This document shows, in pieces, positions 46,956 to 58,763 of a stretch of DNA of 64,000 nucleotides. The notes beneath the pieces are model-generated. The model saw nothing but the letters and a program-made list of their open reading frames with translations, was not told the DNA's origin and ran no database searches. The stretch comes from Lamellibrachia satsuma (Eukaryota; Annelida; Polychaeta; Sabellida; Siboglinidae): contig BSQZ01000060.1 of the NCBI GenBank assembly GCA_033239005.1, positions 3,419,001-3,483,000 on the forward strand, written 5' to 3'. The position numbers and the translations under genes were made by a program. Numbering within the stretch: the stretch's first letter is position 1; each line of letters starts with the position of its first letter.

Positions 46956-47457
46956 TAGTCATTTAATGCGCAGCATGGAAGTATATATGTATACACGTAC
47001 GCAATCACAGAACACAGAATTTCAAAAACGCCACTATCGTGTAAAAACGTGGTTTAATACGTAACATAAACTAATACAGAGCAATTAGCTTATGTAATAT
47101 AACCTTAACCAGCACTATTTGACTGAAAGCTATGTTTTATGTGAATAATACTGAATGATACCACCGATAAACTCAGTTAAACATTTACGTATTCCAAAAT
47201 CGTTACTACGCCAAAGCTATATGATTAATAATAAATATAATTTCTATCGAACAAAACAATTCTGTCATCAACTTAAGTTCGTATGTTGAGAAATGCAGCT
47301 GGATTCTGATACGAGAAAGCCTCCATTAGAACCGTCCCTTTGGTGACAGTCACATCGGAATATGGCTAATTGATTGCTCATTCTACCTAATGATATTAAA
47401 CTTGTAATTAATGAAACTTAGCCTGGAAGTACACGCTGCATACAAGGTAAATGTGAG
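46956..47457. other. no gene seen
   Basis: AT-rich intergenic DNA. Confidence 0.4.
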
Positions 47458-47860
47458 TTCTTGTATAGAGCGGCATCCTTATAAGCGCTCAAAGCACTTT
47501 TATGATTCTACAGCTGATGCGCATTGGCATCCAGGCGATGACACGTTTCTATTTATATACAGGTAAACAGGTGCGTGAACGTTGTATTCGGTCCTAGGAA
47601 CTGTCTAAAGCGCTCTACACTTCAGCCACCTGACATACCTGTTCATTCCAACGTCAACGCGACTTCCCTGGGAAGTATTCAACCATTTTGCAATTACTGC
47701 GCGAATACTTCGTTCACATATATACATATTGTCTATAGCCAGGCACTCAGTTGTACAACTGAGTGAACTGAGGCAACCTGCTTAGAAATAAATTGCCCAA
47801 ACTTCGATACGGCAATAAGAGGGTTGGATCCCCGATCTAAACGCTGCCTCTGCCCCCCCC
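47458..47860 (-). mobile_element. tRNA-derived SINE, nested or duplicated tail
   Basis: The body matches the SINE family from about 47580. A second partial tail motif (tataagcgctcaaagcac) lies at 47480-47500. The head is diverged. Confidence 0.7.
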
Positions 47861-47904
47861 CCACATTTGCTACGGCTAAACAAGTGATGCTGCTTTTTGA
47901 TATT

Positions 47905-48575
47905 AGGCCAATGTGGTGGCAATACACCCAGCGTGGTGGCAATACACCCAATGTGGTGGCAGTACACCCGGCGTGGTAGCAATACCCCCAGTGTGGTGGC
48001 AGTACACCCAGCGTGGTGGCAATACACCCAATGTGGTGGCAGTACACCCGGCGTGGTAGCAATACCCCCAGTGTGGTGGCAGTACACCCGGCGTGGTGGC
48101 AATACACCCGCGTGGTGACAATATATCCGCATGGTGGCAATACACCCAGTGTGGTGGTAATACACCCAGCGTCGTGGCACTACACCCATCGTCGTGGCAA
48201 TACACCCAATGTGGTGGCACTACACCCAGAGTCGTGGCAATACACCCGGCGTGGTGGCAATACATCCATCGTGGTGGCAATACACTCAGCGTGGTGGCAC
48301 TACACCCAGCGTGGTGGCACTACACCCAGCATATTGGCACTACATCCAGCGTGGTGGCAATAACACAGCGTGGTGCACTACACCCAGTGTAGCGACAATA
48401 CACCCGACGTGGTGGCGATGCACCTGGCGTGGTGGCAATACACCCTGTGTGGTGGCATTACACCAAGTGCGGTTGCATTACACCAAGTGTCGTGGCACTA
48501 ATCCCCGCGTGGCGGCGTTACACCAAGTGGGCTGACACTAAACCTAGCGTGGTGGCATTACACCAAGTTTAGTGT
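47905..48575 (+). repeat. 20-bp minisatellite, about 33 units
   Basis: Unit gtggtggcaatacacccagc with variants. All frames through it are low-complexity artefacts. Confidence 0.97.
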
Positions 48576-48748
48576 GGCAAAAATGAATACTTGGCAAAAC
48601 AAGTTGGGTTATTAATATTCGAATACCAGCAGTGTTCGAATACCTATAATGTGAGCCAATTCTGCTGAATAACTGCTGAATTGTTCGTAATCTTTTTTCC
48701 CCGCTTCTTTCTATGCTTGTAGGCATTAGGCATATCGTGCATACTTGA

Positions 48749-48754
48749 TTTATT
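48749..48754 (-). terminator. poly(A) signal of the membrane-protein gene
   Basis: AATAAA on the minus strand about 28 bases after the stop codon at 48782. Confidence 0.6.
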
Positions 48755-48781
48755 TTTAGCACCATGATTGACTTGTTTGAC

Positions 48782-50150
48782 CTACTCCTCCAATGTCGTC
48801 TCTTTTCCAATGTCACTTCCATTCTTGATCACTCGCGCAAACTCATCGATCATTTCTTCTTGTCCAGAATCACTTCCAGCCTTGGTCACTTCGGAAAAAT
48901 CTGCGAGCATTTCTTCTTCTCCCGTATCGCTTCCGGTCTTGTGCATTTGTGCGTACTCGTCGATCATTTCCTCTTGTCCCGAATCACTTCCGGTCTTGGT
49001 CACTTCGGCAAAAACTGCGAGCATTTCTTCTTCCCCTGAATCACTTCCGTTCTTTTGCACTTCGACGAATTCCGTGATCATCTCTTCTTGCCCCAAACCA
49101 GTTCCTGTCTTGTGCACCTCGGCGTATTCCGCGGTCATATCTTCTTGCCCCAAACCAGTTCCTGTCTTGTGCACCTCGGCGTATTCCGCGGTCATATCTT
49201 CTTGCCCCAAACCAGTTCCTGTCTTGTGCACCTCGGCGTATTCCGCGGTCATCTCTTCTTGTCCCAAACCAATTCCTGTCTTGTGCACCTCGGCGTATTC
49301 TGCGGTCATATCTTCTTGCCCCAAACCAGTTCCTGTCTTGTGCACCTCGGCGTACTCTGGGATGTCCGCATCTTTAACCGCGCCGCTTCCTGTCTCATTG
49401 GCGTTGCCACGCTCGGCAAAAGTCACCTTTTTCCATGTGCCATTCTCTCCAATCTCATCGTCTACCTCATCGCCGCCGGCCATATCTGCCTGTCCGACGG
49501 CGATGCCGGTCGGTCTCACGTCTGTGTACGCGACAGCCTCATCGGGGTCGACCTCGGAAGAGAGCCTCTTCATCGAGCACTCGGCGGACGACTCGGAGGG
49601 GTTGGTCATGTCGACCCGAGTGGGCACTGAGGCGTAATGGCACCCTAGGTCGTCGACCGGCTCGGCCACGACGTTATTATTCTTTCCATTACCGTCATCA
49701 GATGATGGAGACACACGCCCAAGGCTGTGGCTCTCTTGCTCATCGTTGTCAAGCGAAGGTGACACACGCCCGAAGCCGTGTCTATCTGCCCCGTCGTCGA
49801 CGTCAGATGATGGTGACACACGCCCAGGGTTGTGACTCTCTACATCATCTTTGTCAACAGATGGTGACACACGCCCAGGGTTGTGACTCTCTACTTCATC
49901 TTTGTCAACAGATGTTGACACATGCCCAAGATTGTGACTATCTTCCCTGTCGACGTCACCTGGTGGTGACACGCGTCCCTGGACGCTGCCCGTCGCAGCT
50001 TCGATGTCGAATGTGGGTGACACTCGGTCCGTGCTGTCGTTGTCGAGGGCGTCTAATGTCGGTGACTTCCGCCCGACATAGCTCGCCCGCCCACCGATGC
50101 CGTGAGACGCCTTCTTGTGCTTCGGACTGTCGCCAATCTCCCAGTGTTTC
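48782..50150 (-). CDS. repeat-rich cytoplasmic tail, last exon of a type I membrane protein
   Basis: From an acceptor (gttacttgcag) 455 residues are open to TAG. The first part (HWEIGDSPKHKKASHG) is basic. Then come seven diverged 17-20-residue units with GRVSPS and acidic ESHNPG linkers, a non-repeat part (EENGTWKKVTFAERGN region), and about twelve 20-residue units, the central ones reading EEMTAEYAEVHKTGTGLGQ. The tail is acidic and probably disordered. Five units carry EYAEV, a YxxV motif of the kind bound by SH2 domains when phosphorylated, and RVSP sites fit Ser/Pro-directed kinases; both readings are inference. It joins in phase to the transmembrane exon at 50710. I do not recognise an orthologue. 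Confidence 0.82.
49050..49380 (-). repeat. 60-bp coding minisatellite in the tail
   Basis: Units of 60 bp, nearly identical (caaaccagttcctgtcttgt and cctcggcgtattccgcggtc), keep the frame. Confidence 0.95.
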
Positions 50151-50709
50151 CTGCAAGTAACGTCATCATGTCTTGGTTAACCGTGATGTGAGGGTCCAAC
50201 CGGTTGGCAAATTCAACCGTGGAAATGTATTCTGACACAACGTAAAGGTTTTGATGGTGGCGTTAATTGGGGCTGAATGACGAAGAATCCCATGCATGTT
50301 TGAATCTGAATCTGTTTCGTCACATGGGGTGAGATCACAATTATATATCCTATTGGCGGCCATTTTGTTTCTTTGCTTCCTTGGAAAATATATTCTACGA
50401 TGTTCTTAATTAAACACCAGTTAATTAAAAAAAATTGTGAGAATATGTTACCTTCTTTTTCAGAAGGAATAAACAGCTCAAAATCTGACAAACCTTCTAT
50501 TTCGACCTAGCCATGTGACTGATATATAAATGTTGTTTTTCTGTTGTGACGTAAGATGTGAGCAACTGGAAAGCCACGAAGTACACGACATCATTAAACC
50601 AACTCGGTTTATCAACATATTCAAATCGGTGACCAACGCATGTTGCCTCTAAGGTCAATCAAAGTTGTGTGACATTCATTCATACTACCTCTTACGTTGT
50701 GTGTCGTAC

Positions 50710-50794
50710 CTGCGCTTGATGTACGTGACAATGAGCACGACGACCATGACGACAATGAAGAGGACAGCACAGACGGCCAGGCCGACAACAGCAC
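50710..50794 (-). CDS. transmembrane exon
   Basis: An 85-bp exon with acceptor (tcgtccgcag) and donor gtacga. It encodes AVVGLAVCAVLFIVVMVVVL, then IVTYIKRR, a 23-residue hydrophobic helix followed by a basic stop-transfer signal, so the C terminus is cytoplasmic. Two leading bases complete the G codon left by 52812, and the last two (AG) complete R with the tail exon. Confidence 0.88.
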
Positions 50795-50820
50795 CTGCGG
50801 ACGACAGCAGTGGATTTATG

Positions 50821-50862
50821 AATGTATGTATGTATGTATATATGTATGTATGTATGTATTAA
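50821..50862. repeat. (TGTA)n microsatellite
   Basis: Short imperfect run in the intron next to the transmembrane exon. Confidence 0.9.
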
Positions 50863-51161
50863 TGAATCAATGTATGATAAATTAATCAACAAATGAATGT
50901 ATAACGAATGAATTAATGGTGTGTCATATACACACCCATACGTAAACATAATCATACATACTAATAAACACATTAAAAAAATACATCGTTATGCACCAAT
51001 ATTATTTTTTACTATTATCGCTATAATTGGGAGATAAATGCATATAAGAATTGAATATATTTATAATAATTACAATGTGCTCTTCCCCCTTGTTCCCTGC
51101 TGTACAGGGGTGAGGGTCAGGTAAAATATTGTCGAGATACTCTTTCTGTTCTTTCTTGTTT

Positions 51162-51961
51162 TCAATCGGCCGCTCCCTCTCTCCATCTTTCATCCTCCCC
51201 CGATCTTCTCATGTTCCTCCTCACGCAGTCCTCCCATCTCAGCTGTGGCCTTCCCCTTTTCCTGCGTCCTTGATCTTTATCCACCTCTGCTCTCTTTGTT
51301 AGTTTGCTTGTATCCATTCTTACCAAGTGGCCTGCCCATCTCATCCTGCTTCTCACCAATCTTTCTGTTAGACTGCATTGCATCCCAACCACTTTCCTTA
51401 GGTCGTTCATCCTTCTTCTGTCCACCCTCTTTGTTCTTGTTATTCGCCGAACCCAGTTATTCTCACAAACTTGCAGCTTCTGTTGTTGTTGTTCTGTCAA
51501 CGCCACTGTCTGCAGACCATACAGGCATGCTGGTGTAACACATGTTCTCAGGACTTTCCCTTTCAGCTTTTTTGAAAGTTTTCTGTCCAACATGACTCCC
51601 TCTACCTTTCTCCAAGCATTCGCTCCCGCTTGTGTCCGACGCCGCACTTCTACCGCTGAATGCCCATCCTCCGTAACCATTCCTCCAAGGTACACAAAGC
51701 CATTCACTTGCTTGATCTCCTTACCATCCAACCTGATGTTCAACCCCCTCTCTGGTGTCCAACCCACATCACTTCTGTCTTCTCTAGGCTCATTCGCAGT
51801 CCGTGCTTCTCGAACACCCCCTTCCATTCCTCCAACACTTCCTGTAGGTCTTGTTTGCTCTCTGTTATTATAGCCAGATCATCTGCGTACGTCATCTTCC
51901 TGAGAATATCCTTCGTGCTGATCTTCCCGCTGATTATTTCTATCACTATGATTAACAGCAA
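51162..51961 (-). mobile_element. LINE fragment, RT active site to C terminus
   Basis: One frame has MTYADDLAIITESKQDLQE; after a frameshift in a G-run near 51757 the other has VNGFVYLGGMVTEDGHS, RMRWAGHLVRMD and RRKRGRPQLRWEDCVRRNM. This is a 5'-truncated APE-type LINE with a YADD active site, a different clade from CR1. It lies in an intron of the membrane-protein gene. Confidence 0.88.
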
Positions 51962-52351
51962 AGGGCTAAGGGCACTTCCAATGAAATTATATTATATGTA
52001 GCAATGAAATTATATACATATTTACGTTTTAACATATTGCACGTTGGTACACTCGTGTCTACTGATAACTGTTGTGCTAGCATAATGACATGTTGCGTAT
52101 TTCTGTTATCTGATTCAAGGTCACGTCGACGCCTCGTCCTGATACGAGGAATGAAGTACTTCCGAATTCATGACGACGGATTAGTGCACGAGAGGGCGCT
52201 TTTGTCGCTCACCCCCGGATGTGTATGCCAAAATACCTTGCTAATCCATATGTGCCGATCATCCTCTACTAAGTTTATACAGCATTATATTTTATAATAT
52301 CAGAATAAGCTAAACACATAACAATACAATGTTTGATAAAGGTATAGGTAA

Positions 52352-52675
52352 AAGGAAAGTTCTTATATAGCACGGTGTCCAGTCCTTTGGAATCATTCAA
52401 ATCGCTGTTCACTTCACCCTCTAGCAGACCTCTTCATTCGAACACCGATTCTACTTTTCTGGGAGAATTCAGACACGCCGCAATTACTGCGCGAAGACTA
52501 TTCATTCATTTATATCCACAATGTTCTGTGGCCAGGTACTCATTTAAACAGCTGACTTAACTGAAGCAACGTGGAGATAACGAAATTGCCCAACCTTTGA
52601 AACACCAACAAGAGGTTAGAACGGCGAATTCTTGTTCGAGAGGTCAACAGTTCGTAGCCACTTCGCCCCACCGTG
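52352..52675 (-). mobile_element. tRNA-derived SINE
   Basis: Same family as at 45866; the head is degraded (no intact B box). Confidence 0.75.
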
Positions 52676-52811
52676 TTTACTGGACCGAATGCTGTTTTAT
52701 ATATTGATACGTTCCCGGAACTGCCCCATTCACTACTGCCTTTTACATCACACTGATGCGTTAAAACATTGATGTCCAATGAAATAGTTATAAAAAAAAC
52801 ACCCGTCTCAC

Positions 52812-52901
52812 CGGTTTCGTTCATGATTCCAGTCTTCTCGGCGTCAGCTGGTTGTTGTGACGTGCCCTCGGTAGATGGCGTACTTGTGGTTGACGACATG
52901 T
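52812..52901 (-). CDS. Ser/Thr-rich stalk exon of the membrane protein
   Basis: The acceptor (ctgtttacag) and consensus donor gtgaga bound 90 bp: MSSTTSTPSTEGTSQQPAD, AEKTGIMNETG. The Ser/Thr/Pro content and an NET site fit an O-glycosylated juxtamembrane stalk. The final G and the next exon's GT make one Gly codon, linking directly to the transmembrane segment. The ATG is preceded by two exon bases, so it is not necessarily the start; the ectodomain and signal peptide exons were not found up to 64 kb. Confidence 0.75.
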
Positions 52902-53318
52902 CTGTAAACAGTGGAATAGTTACTTCGTGGAATATATGCAGCATTATTGCATTGACCTCACAGTTGCGTCATACAGTTGCGAAATAATGTTGGGGCGGAT
53001 TACGTTTGTATTTCCATTGGAGACAAAATGAACGATTTTTCAATACAAATTTATGCATGCATAGATCTTAATTTCCAACGAGCCACTAGGCATTTGCGTT
53101 GTATTCGTCAAATATGGTCATATCCATATATGGTCATATCCAAATATGGTCGTATCCCTGTTCAAATGTTTTGGACGAGTAAAACAGCATCGGTCAGGGT
53201 TACAATGCACCCGGCACTGCATTCGTTTACCAGGAAGACGGAACTAAACCAGTGACCTTCCCCGTCCACTGTCGGTTCCGGGTCGCTTCGGTGGCGCCAT
53301 TGCTTCGGTAGCAAAATT

Positions 53319-55064
53319 CTTGGACGCTTCGGCGAAATAGTTGGTCGCTTGGGCGGCACCTTTTTGGTCGCTGCAGCGGCATAACATTACTCGCTTCGGC
53401 AGCGGCAAATTAATTGAGCGTGTATATATATATATATATATATGTGTGTGTAATGTATGTAATGTGGTGTGGTCTGTGCATGTCACCAGTCTGGCACACG
53501 AGTGTCCTGTTATTATAAAATATGGTGCTATGCGCTACGTTTTTTATAGGGCTTTGTGGGTAAATCAAATATTGGCAAAAGGAGAATCAGTGTCATTATT
53601 TATTTTTTTAAATATTATAACTCTTGCAGAACCATCTTCAGTACATATTATATTACACATCTGGCAGAAAACATGTTATAACAAGTGGTTTTTGTTAGTT
53701 TAATATATTTTGTGTATATTTTGTAACATAAAAAATACTAAAAACAACAGTATAACCCTTATTTGGCTAGCATAACTACTTCCAGAGATATCCTTATTCC
53801 GAGTGAGAAAAAGATATGGTTTTGAAAAAAAGCCGTCAAAGATTGAAAACATATTTATTAGTTAAAAAAATTATTTAGAAAGAGGCATGCTTTATCCATG
53901 AATAAAAGTGATTTTGGGGTATGTCATTGTTGTAAACGTTTATGCGCAGTAAGTTATAATAAATATACAAAGCTATCACGCCATTTCACATTTAACGTAT
54001 CCTCTTTATATTGCAAATTCCAAATTATGATTAAATATCGTTATAACTACAATATGCTTTTTTGCAAATAATGTATATGGACAAATAGAAAATCGCTATG
54101 TGTCAATAAAGAGTGCAATTGTCAACACATAATTAATTCATATAGACTGTGACAGCACTGTGGGCCATACGGCCTGCATGCATTCCTAACACACAAATCA
54201 AAGGACAAACCAATTATAAATGGTCATACAGATGTACAAAGGATATTCTCTTTATGGACTCCATAGGAAAATGTATAAAAATTATCTTCATGAACTATCT
54301 GAATATTTTTTGTATTTGAAGTCGGCATTTGTATCTAAAAAATAATGTTTAATGCTTAATTAATTTTGAAAATATTAGTATTTTGTGTTTGACCATCTTG
54401 TAGTAACGTACCGTATTTGAATTAAGTTTTCCAATTAAAAATAATGACAATATAATTAATTTTTCATAATGAAAACGTCACAACCTTTTCATAAAACAAC
54501 GGCGCCGAAACGACAAAAAATCGTCGTTTCCGAGTTGCGTCGGCGGCGATATCACATAGGGAGCGATATCACTTCGGGAGTGATATCACTTCGTGAGTGA
54601 TATCACATTGGGAGTTATACCACATCGGGAGCGATACCACTTCGGGAGCGATATAACTTCGGGAGTGATACCACACCGGGAGTGATACCACATCGGGAGC
54701 GATACCAATTCGGCAGTGATATCACTTCGGGAGTGATATCACATTGGGAGTGATACCACATCGGGAGCGATACCACTTCGGGAGCGATATCACTTCGGGA
54801 GTGATATCACATCGGGAGTGATACCACATGGGGAGCGATACCACTTCGGGAGTGATACCACATCGGGAGTGATACCACATCAAGGGCGATACCACTTCGG
54901 GAGCGATACCACTTCGGGAGTGATACCACATCGGGAGCGATAACACTTCGGGAGTGATATCACTTCGGCGAAATTACTTTCATAAAACGGAGATGACGCG
55001 ACCAAAAATTGCCGCCGACGCGACCAAGAAAGTTTGGTCGCATCGACTAGCCGAAGCGTCCAAG
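53319..55064. mobile_element. TIR-bounded non-autonomous element (candidate)
   Basis: cttggacgcttcggc at 53319-53333 is the exact reverse complement of 55050-55064. Similarity continues inward (ggtcgc..gcggc, then ttttggtcgc). The interior is AT-rich non-coding DNA plus the 18-bp array. No clear target-site duplication. Confidence 0.55.
54545..54965. repeat. 18-bp minisatellite, about 23 units
   Basis: Unit gggagtgatatcacttc, with alternating atatca and atacca forms. It lies near the right end of the TIR element. Confidence 0.97.
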
Positions 55065-55109
55065 TACCCTACTGTCCATAACATGTGGGTAGGTGTTCAA
55101 CTGTCATTG

Positions 55110-55230
55110 TAAAAGGTAAATTAAGTTCTTTGTGTAGCGCGTTATCCAGTTCTTGGGACTGCTCAAAGCGCTTCACAATTCACCCCTGGCAGCTTTGTTC
55201 GTTCCAATGGCAACTCGACGTCTCGGAGAG
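55110..55230 (-). mobile_element. SINE 3' fragment
   Basis: Matches the tail and part of the body of the main SINE family (ggactgctcaaagcgcttca on the plus strand). Confidence 0.65.
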
Positions 55231-55334
55231 ACACTGTCGTTCTTTCTAGTTGTTGGTGTACAATACGCAAACCTTACGGGAGAGAAAGTCGTTTTTGTTG
55301 TAGTGATTTCATAGCGTGGAAATCCGCTGCCACG

Positions 55335-55377
55335 ATGTTGGCGAGAATTACGCTACTCGCAGTCGTCACGTCACAAG
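55335..55377 (+). CDS. signal-peptide first exon
   Basis: ATG followed by LARITLLAVVTSQ and a gtaatt donor. A short hydrophobic N terminus before an intron is typical of secreted or membrane proteins. The single leftover base joins in phase with 58764 to give VTSQAPQRVSFEQ. The upstream 5' region has no clear TATA box. Function unknown. Confidence 0.55.
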
Positions 55378-55487
55378 GTAATTGCGTTCCCATTGTTAGA
55401 ACTGTGTTAACACGAGGCGTCGCCACAATGACGAAATTGATAATCATGTCACGTGGGTTATGAATATATAATTACGTTGGGGCGCGC

Positions 55488-55680
55488 TAGTTTGGCGGCA
55501 AATCGCCGGAGTGTCGATGGAGTGGAAAGTGGTTCGAGTCCAACTGACGCCGTTTCAAAACTTTGGCAATTTCGTTTACCCCTAATTGCTAGTGTCTTTT
55601 GGAAGATACACTAAAAACAGTTGATACCTCCCTTCTAGTCGGTGTTTATGCCAGGGGAAGTATTCCAAACGTGGGGGGTG
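55488..55680 (+). mobile_element. tRNA-derived SINE
   Basis: Head tagtttggcggcaaatc and B box ggttcgagtcc (55531-55541), then the family body gccgtttcaaaactttggca and ttttggaagata. It is in the plus orientation, opposite to most copies. Confidence 0.8.
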
Positions 55681-55994
55681 GGGGTAATGTGTAACCTATC
55701 ATGGACTCACCAATTCTGCAACCACAGTAATTATGGCAAGAGAAACATCATGATAGCGAACAAAATGGAGGGTGATTATGATTCGATAAAACCCACTCGA
55801 CATATCATCATCGTTATTACTTAAAAAGCACGTCATCGCGACCTCTCGTGTACATACCGCTTTAACGACAGTGAAACTGAACGGCAAGATAACCGGTTTG
55901 AGTTGAGCGGAAGTCGAGTGTCAATCACGTTTAGTTATAGTCTAGTAGAGTTAGTTACTGCGTCAATGTCCTCTATACACATGTGCGTGTGTGC

Positions 55995-56073
55995 ATGTGC
56001 GTGTATGCACACTCACGCACGCACGCACGCGCGCACACACACCCACGCACAAACACACGCACAAACACACGCA

Positions 56074-56125
<52 letters not shown>
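55995..56125. repeat. (GCAC)n/(CA)n microsatellite
   Basis: Imperfect GCAC/ACAC repeats grading into pure CA. The TH-repeat frame across it is an artefact. Confidence 0.95.
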
Positions 56126-56126
<1 letters not shown>

Positions 56127-56735
56127 TAAGACCTCTTGTCATAGCATAGCTTCACCTATTGTCTGCGAGGTATGAGAATCAGATAGGCAGGACTATGATA
56201 TGCATATAATGCACAAGTAGGCCAAACGGATTACTGTCTCGTAACAATGGGCACGAACACGTGAAACTGCCGCTTTGCAGGCAGCAACCAGACGATGGTG
56301 TTTCTCCTTCACGCCACCAAAGCAAGTTCTATTTTTATACAATGGTAATACCGCTTCACTGAAACGTTCTCGGAGCTGCTTGGAGGTCCCAAGGTGCAGT
56401 TTTCATGGTCACGTGCAGGTGGACTGTGGACAAGTCCCGACGCTCACTATTCCTATTATATTTCTGTCTGTGGGCAAACAGTAGTTACCATTTTAGATTT
56501 AGACCATTGTCTTGCGAGACAAAAGAATATGAGCAAAAAATCGAGTTGTTATCACATTGTGTAGATCGTAGCTACGAGTCCCCGGTCTAAATATGGCGCT
56601 GCCAATGGCCTCGTTTTTATGCAAAAACTCATATAATACCACAGTGTTAGCTCGAATAACACCAGGGCCTAATCGCACAGCGGGGCTTTCTTAGAAACAT
56701 TGCAACTCCGACCTTTTTCGTATTTGTGCTTTGTT

Positions 56736-56920
56736 GAAGGATAGCCTGGCGACTAAAAAGTTCAAACTAAGATGTGAAATTTGAACGCCACATCACCAAC
56801 TAAATATTATACCCTGCCTACCGTTTATTGAGCAACGGACAACCGGATGTTGCGGACAACCGGATGTTGCGAACATGTCTCATACAGCTATTAGTACAAC
56901 AGGCACAATTATTCTTTTTG

Positions 56921-56969
<49 letters not shown>

Positions 56970-57200
56970 ATATTATATAATATTTAATTTCCTGTCAATG
57001 TGTTGACAAAAACGTTCTCATTCCAAACTGTAATTGTACGTGTTGTACTGATAGCTGTATGAGACATGTTCGCAATATCCGGTTGTCCGTTGCTCAATAA
57101 ACGGTAGCCTACATGTAGGCAGGGTATAATATGTATTTGGTGATGTGGCGTTAAAATTTCACATCTTAGTTTGAACTTTTTAGTCGCCAGGCCATCCTTC
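56736..57200. repeat. foldback inverted repeat with TA loop
   Basis: Left arm 56736-56925 pairs with 57020-57200 (outer gaaggat..gcctggcgac with gtcgccaggccatccttc). A (TA)n run lies in the loop at 56922-56966. The left arm has an extra 17-bp duplication (acaaccggatgttgcgg). Confidence 0.9.
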
Positions 57201-57202
57201 CC

Positions 57203-57551
57203 GGATCTGAGTGCGCCGGATTCGAATTTCATCCATTTAGTGTGGTGGAGGATTTGTTGAAGTTTGTGAACGACTCCACCGCCAACGATGCATTTGAAGC
57301 CTTACCAACGTTTTTGTCTAAGATGAGCGAATCGTATCCACGTGTAGCTGAAGTGCCCATGAGGGTATTGCTGATGTTTCCATCTAATTATCTCGGCGAA
57401 CCAAGATTCTCGTCAATGTTCTGCATGTAGACAAAATTAAGTTCGTACCCAACTGCGCATGAAGGAATACCACCGTTTCTCCTTATCCAAAGCTGTTCCC
57501 TGAATCGAGGCATCAGCCTTCACATTGAGGTGGTTTCTCGAATAGCGGTTT
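57203..57551 (+). pseudogene. hAT-type transposase C terminus, decayed
   Basis: VVEDLLKFVNDSTANDAFEA, then MSESYPRVAEVPMRVLLMFP and PSNYLGEPRFSSM match the hAT C-terminal dimerisation domain (YPRL..ALRVL..F.TTYLCE..FS.M). A stop at 57428 and a shift follow, then EYHRFSLSKAVP, TGA, IEASAFTLRWFLE. Only the C terminus is present; the foldback repeat replaces what should lie upstream. Confidence 0.75.
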
Positions 57552-57654
57552 CTCATCTTATTAATTCGGGGTATAATTTTGTCATCAATAAAATGTATCA
57601 CTGAACTCTGTGTTGAATATTGTTTCGTCTATAATGCTATGTCACTATGACGGG

Positions 57655-57915
57655 GTACCCGGTCTGGCGTTTCAGGACACACGGGGGGTACCCGGCCGGT
57701 CGTTTCATGACACACGGGGGGTAGGCGGTCGGTCGTTTCATGACACACTGGGGTACGCGGTCGGTCGTTTCATGACACATGGGGTACGCGGTCGGTCGTT
57801 TCATGACACACTGGGGTACGCGGTCGGTCGTTTCAGGACACACGGAGGTACGCGGTCGGTCGTTTCAGGACACACGGGGGTACGCTGTCGGTCGTTTCAG
57901 GACACACGGGGAACG
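57655..57915 (+). repeat. 31-33-bp minisatellite, nine units
   Basis: Unit ggggtacgcggtcggtcgtt then tcatgacacac. Confidence 0.97.
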
Positions 57916-58763
57916 CGGGGAGGAAAAGGTTGGGAACACCCGGGTTGAGCGACGTATGACAGTGATGTCATTATTGGTTGGTAACACTCGAGTGACATCA
58001 ACAAACAGTATATTATTCAAGTTATATATGGGCAAATTAACATTTGAACGTTATTTCTTCAATCTTAGCCGGTTTCATGAAGATTTTTTTACCATACGAA
58101 GGCACTTACGCAGACGTTTGACGAAGATTACGCAAGTCAGAACAAACGGAGAAAACACGCAAAGCGTTCTAAATTATTCAAACGTCAGATGGATTCTCAA
58201 GACGAGGTAGCTGTGTGTTAACTAGATGGATATGTTACGGTGAGATAATCTAGACCAACCACGTAGTATATTAACGTGCATTATCCCCTTGGATAACGCA
58301 CACCTGCCTTGTTCTGAGAATCCTTACGTTAACCATGCGTTTGTGAACGTCGAGTAGATATCAGCATGGCTAGCAGTGGAAGGCCTATTTTTGAATGCCT
58401 ATAAATGTGCCTATATAATGGTATATTCATGTAATCGTTGCAGACATTTAATCCACCTACAATTAAGTTGAGTGACATGTTGGACGAATATTCTGCGTTT
58501 TCTATACAAGCATGTGATCACCTAACAGAAGAAAGACCAAACAGGCATCGCATGAACACGAATTGTTCAATTGTTGCAATGCTCCCTTGCGTGACATTGT
58601 CCGTACGTGTCCTAGTGCGACTGATGCATGCATGCAAGGATGACATTCAATATATATAATGATACAGAGGCCGCGAACCAGATTATTATCAAAACTGTCA
58701 ATAAGACCCAGGAGCTGCCGTGCTGTTGACAGTGAACCAGACACTATTGTCGTGTTTTTGTAG
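57916..58763. other. probable intron, no gene seen
   Basis: Lies between the signal-peptide exon and its second exon. No repeats recognised. Confidence 0.4.

Noticed and set aside
48768..49637. 289- and 191-residue plus-strand frames
   Set aside because: Antisense shadows of the repeat-coding tail exon, which has splice-phase support.
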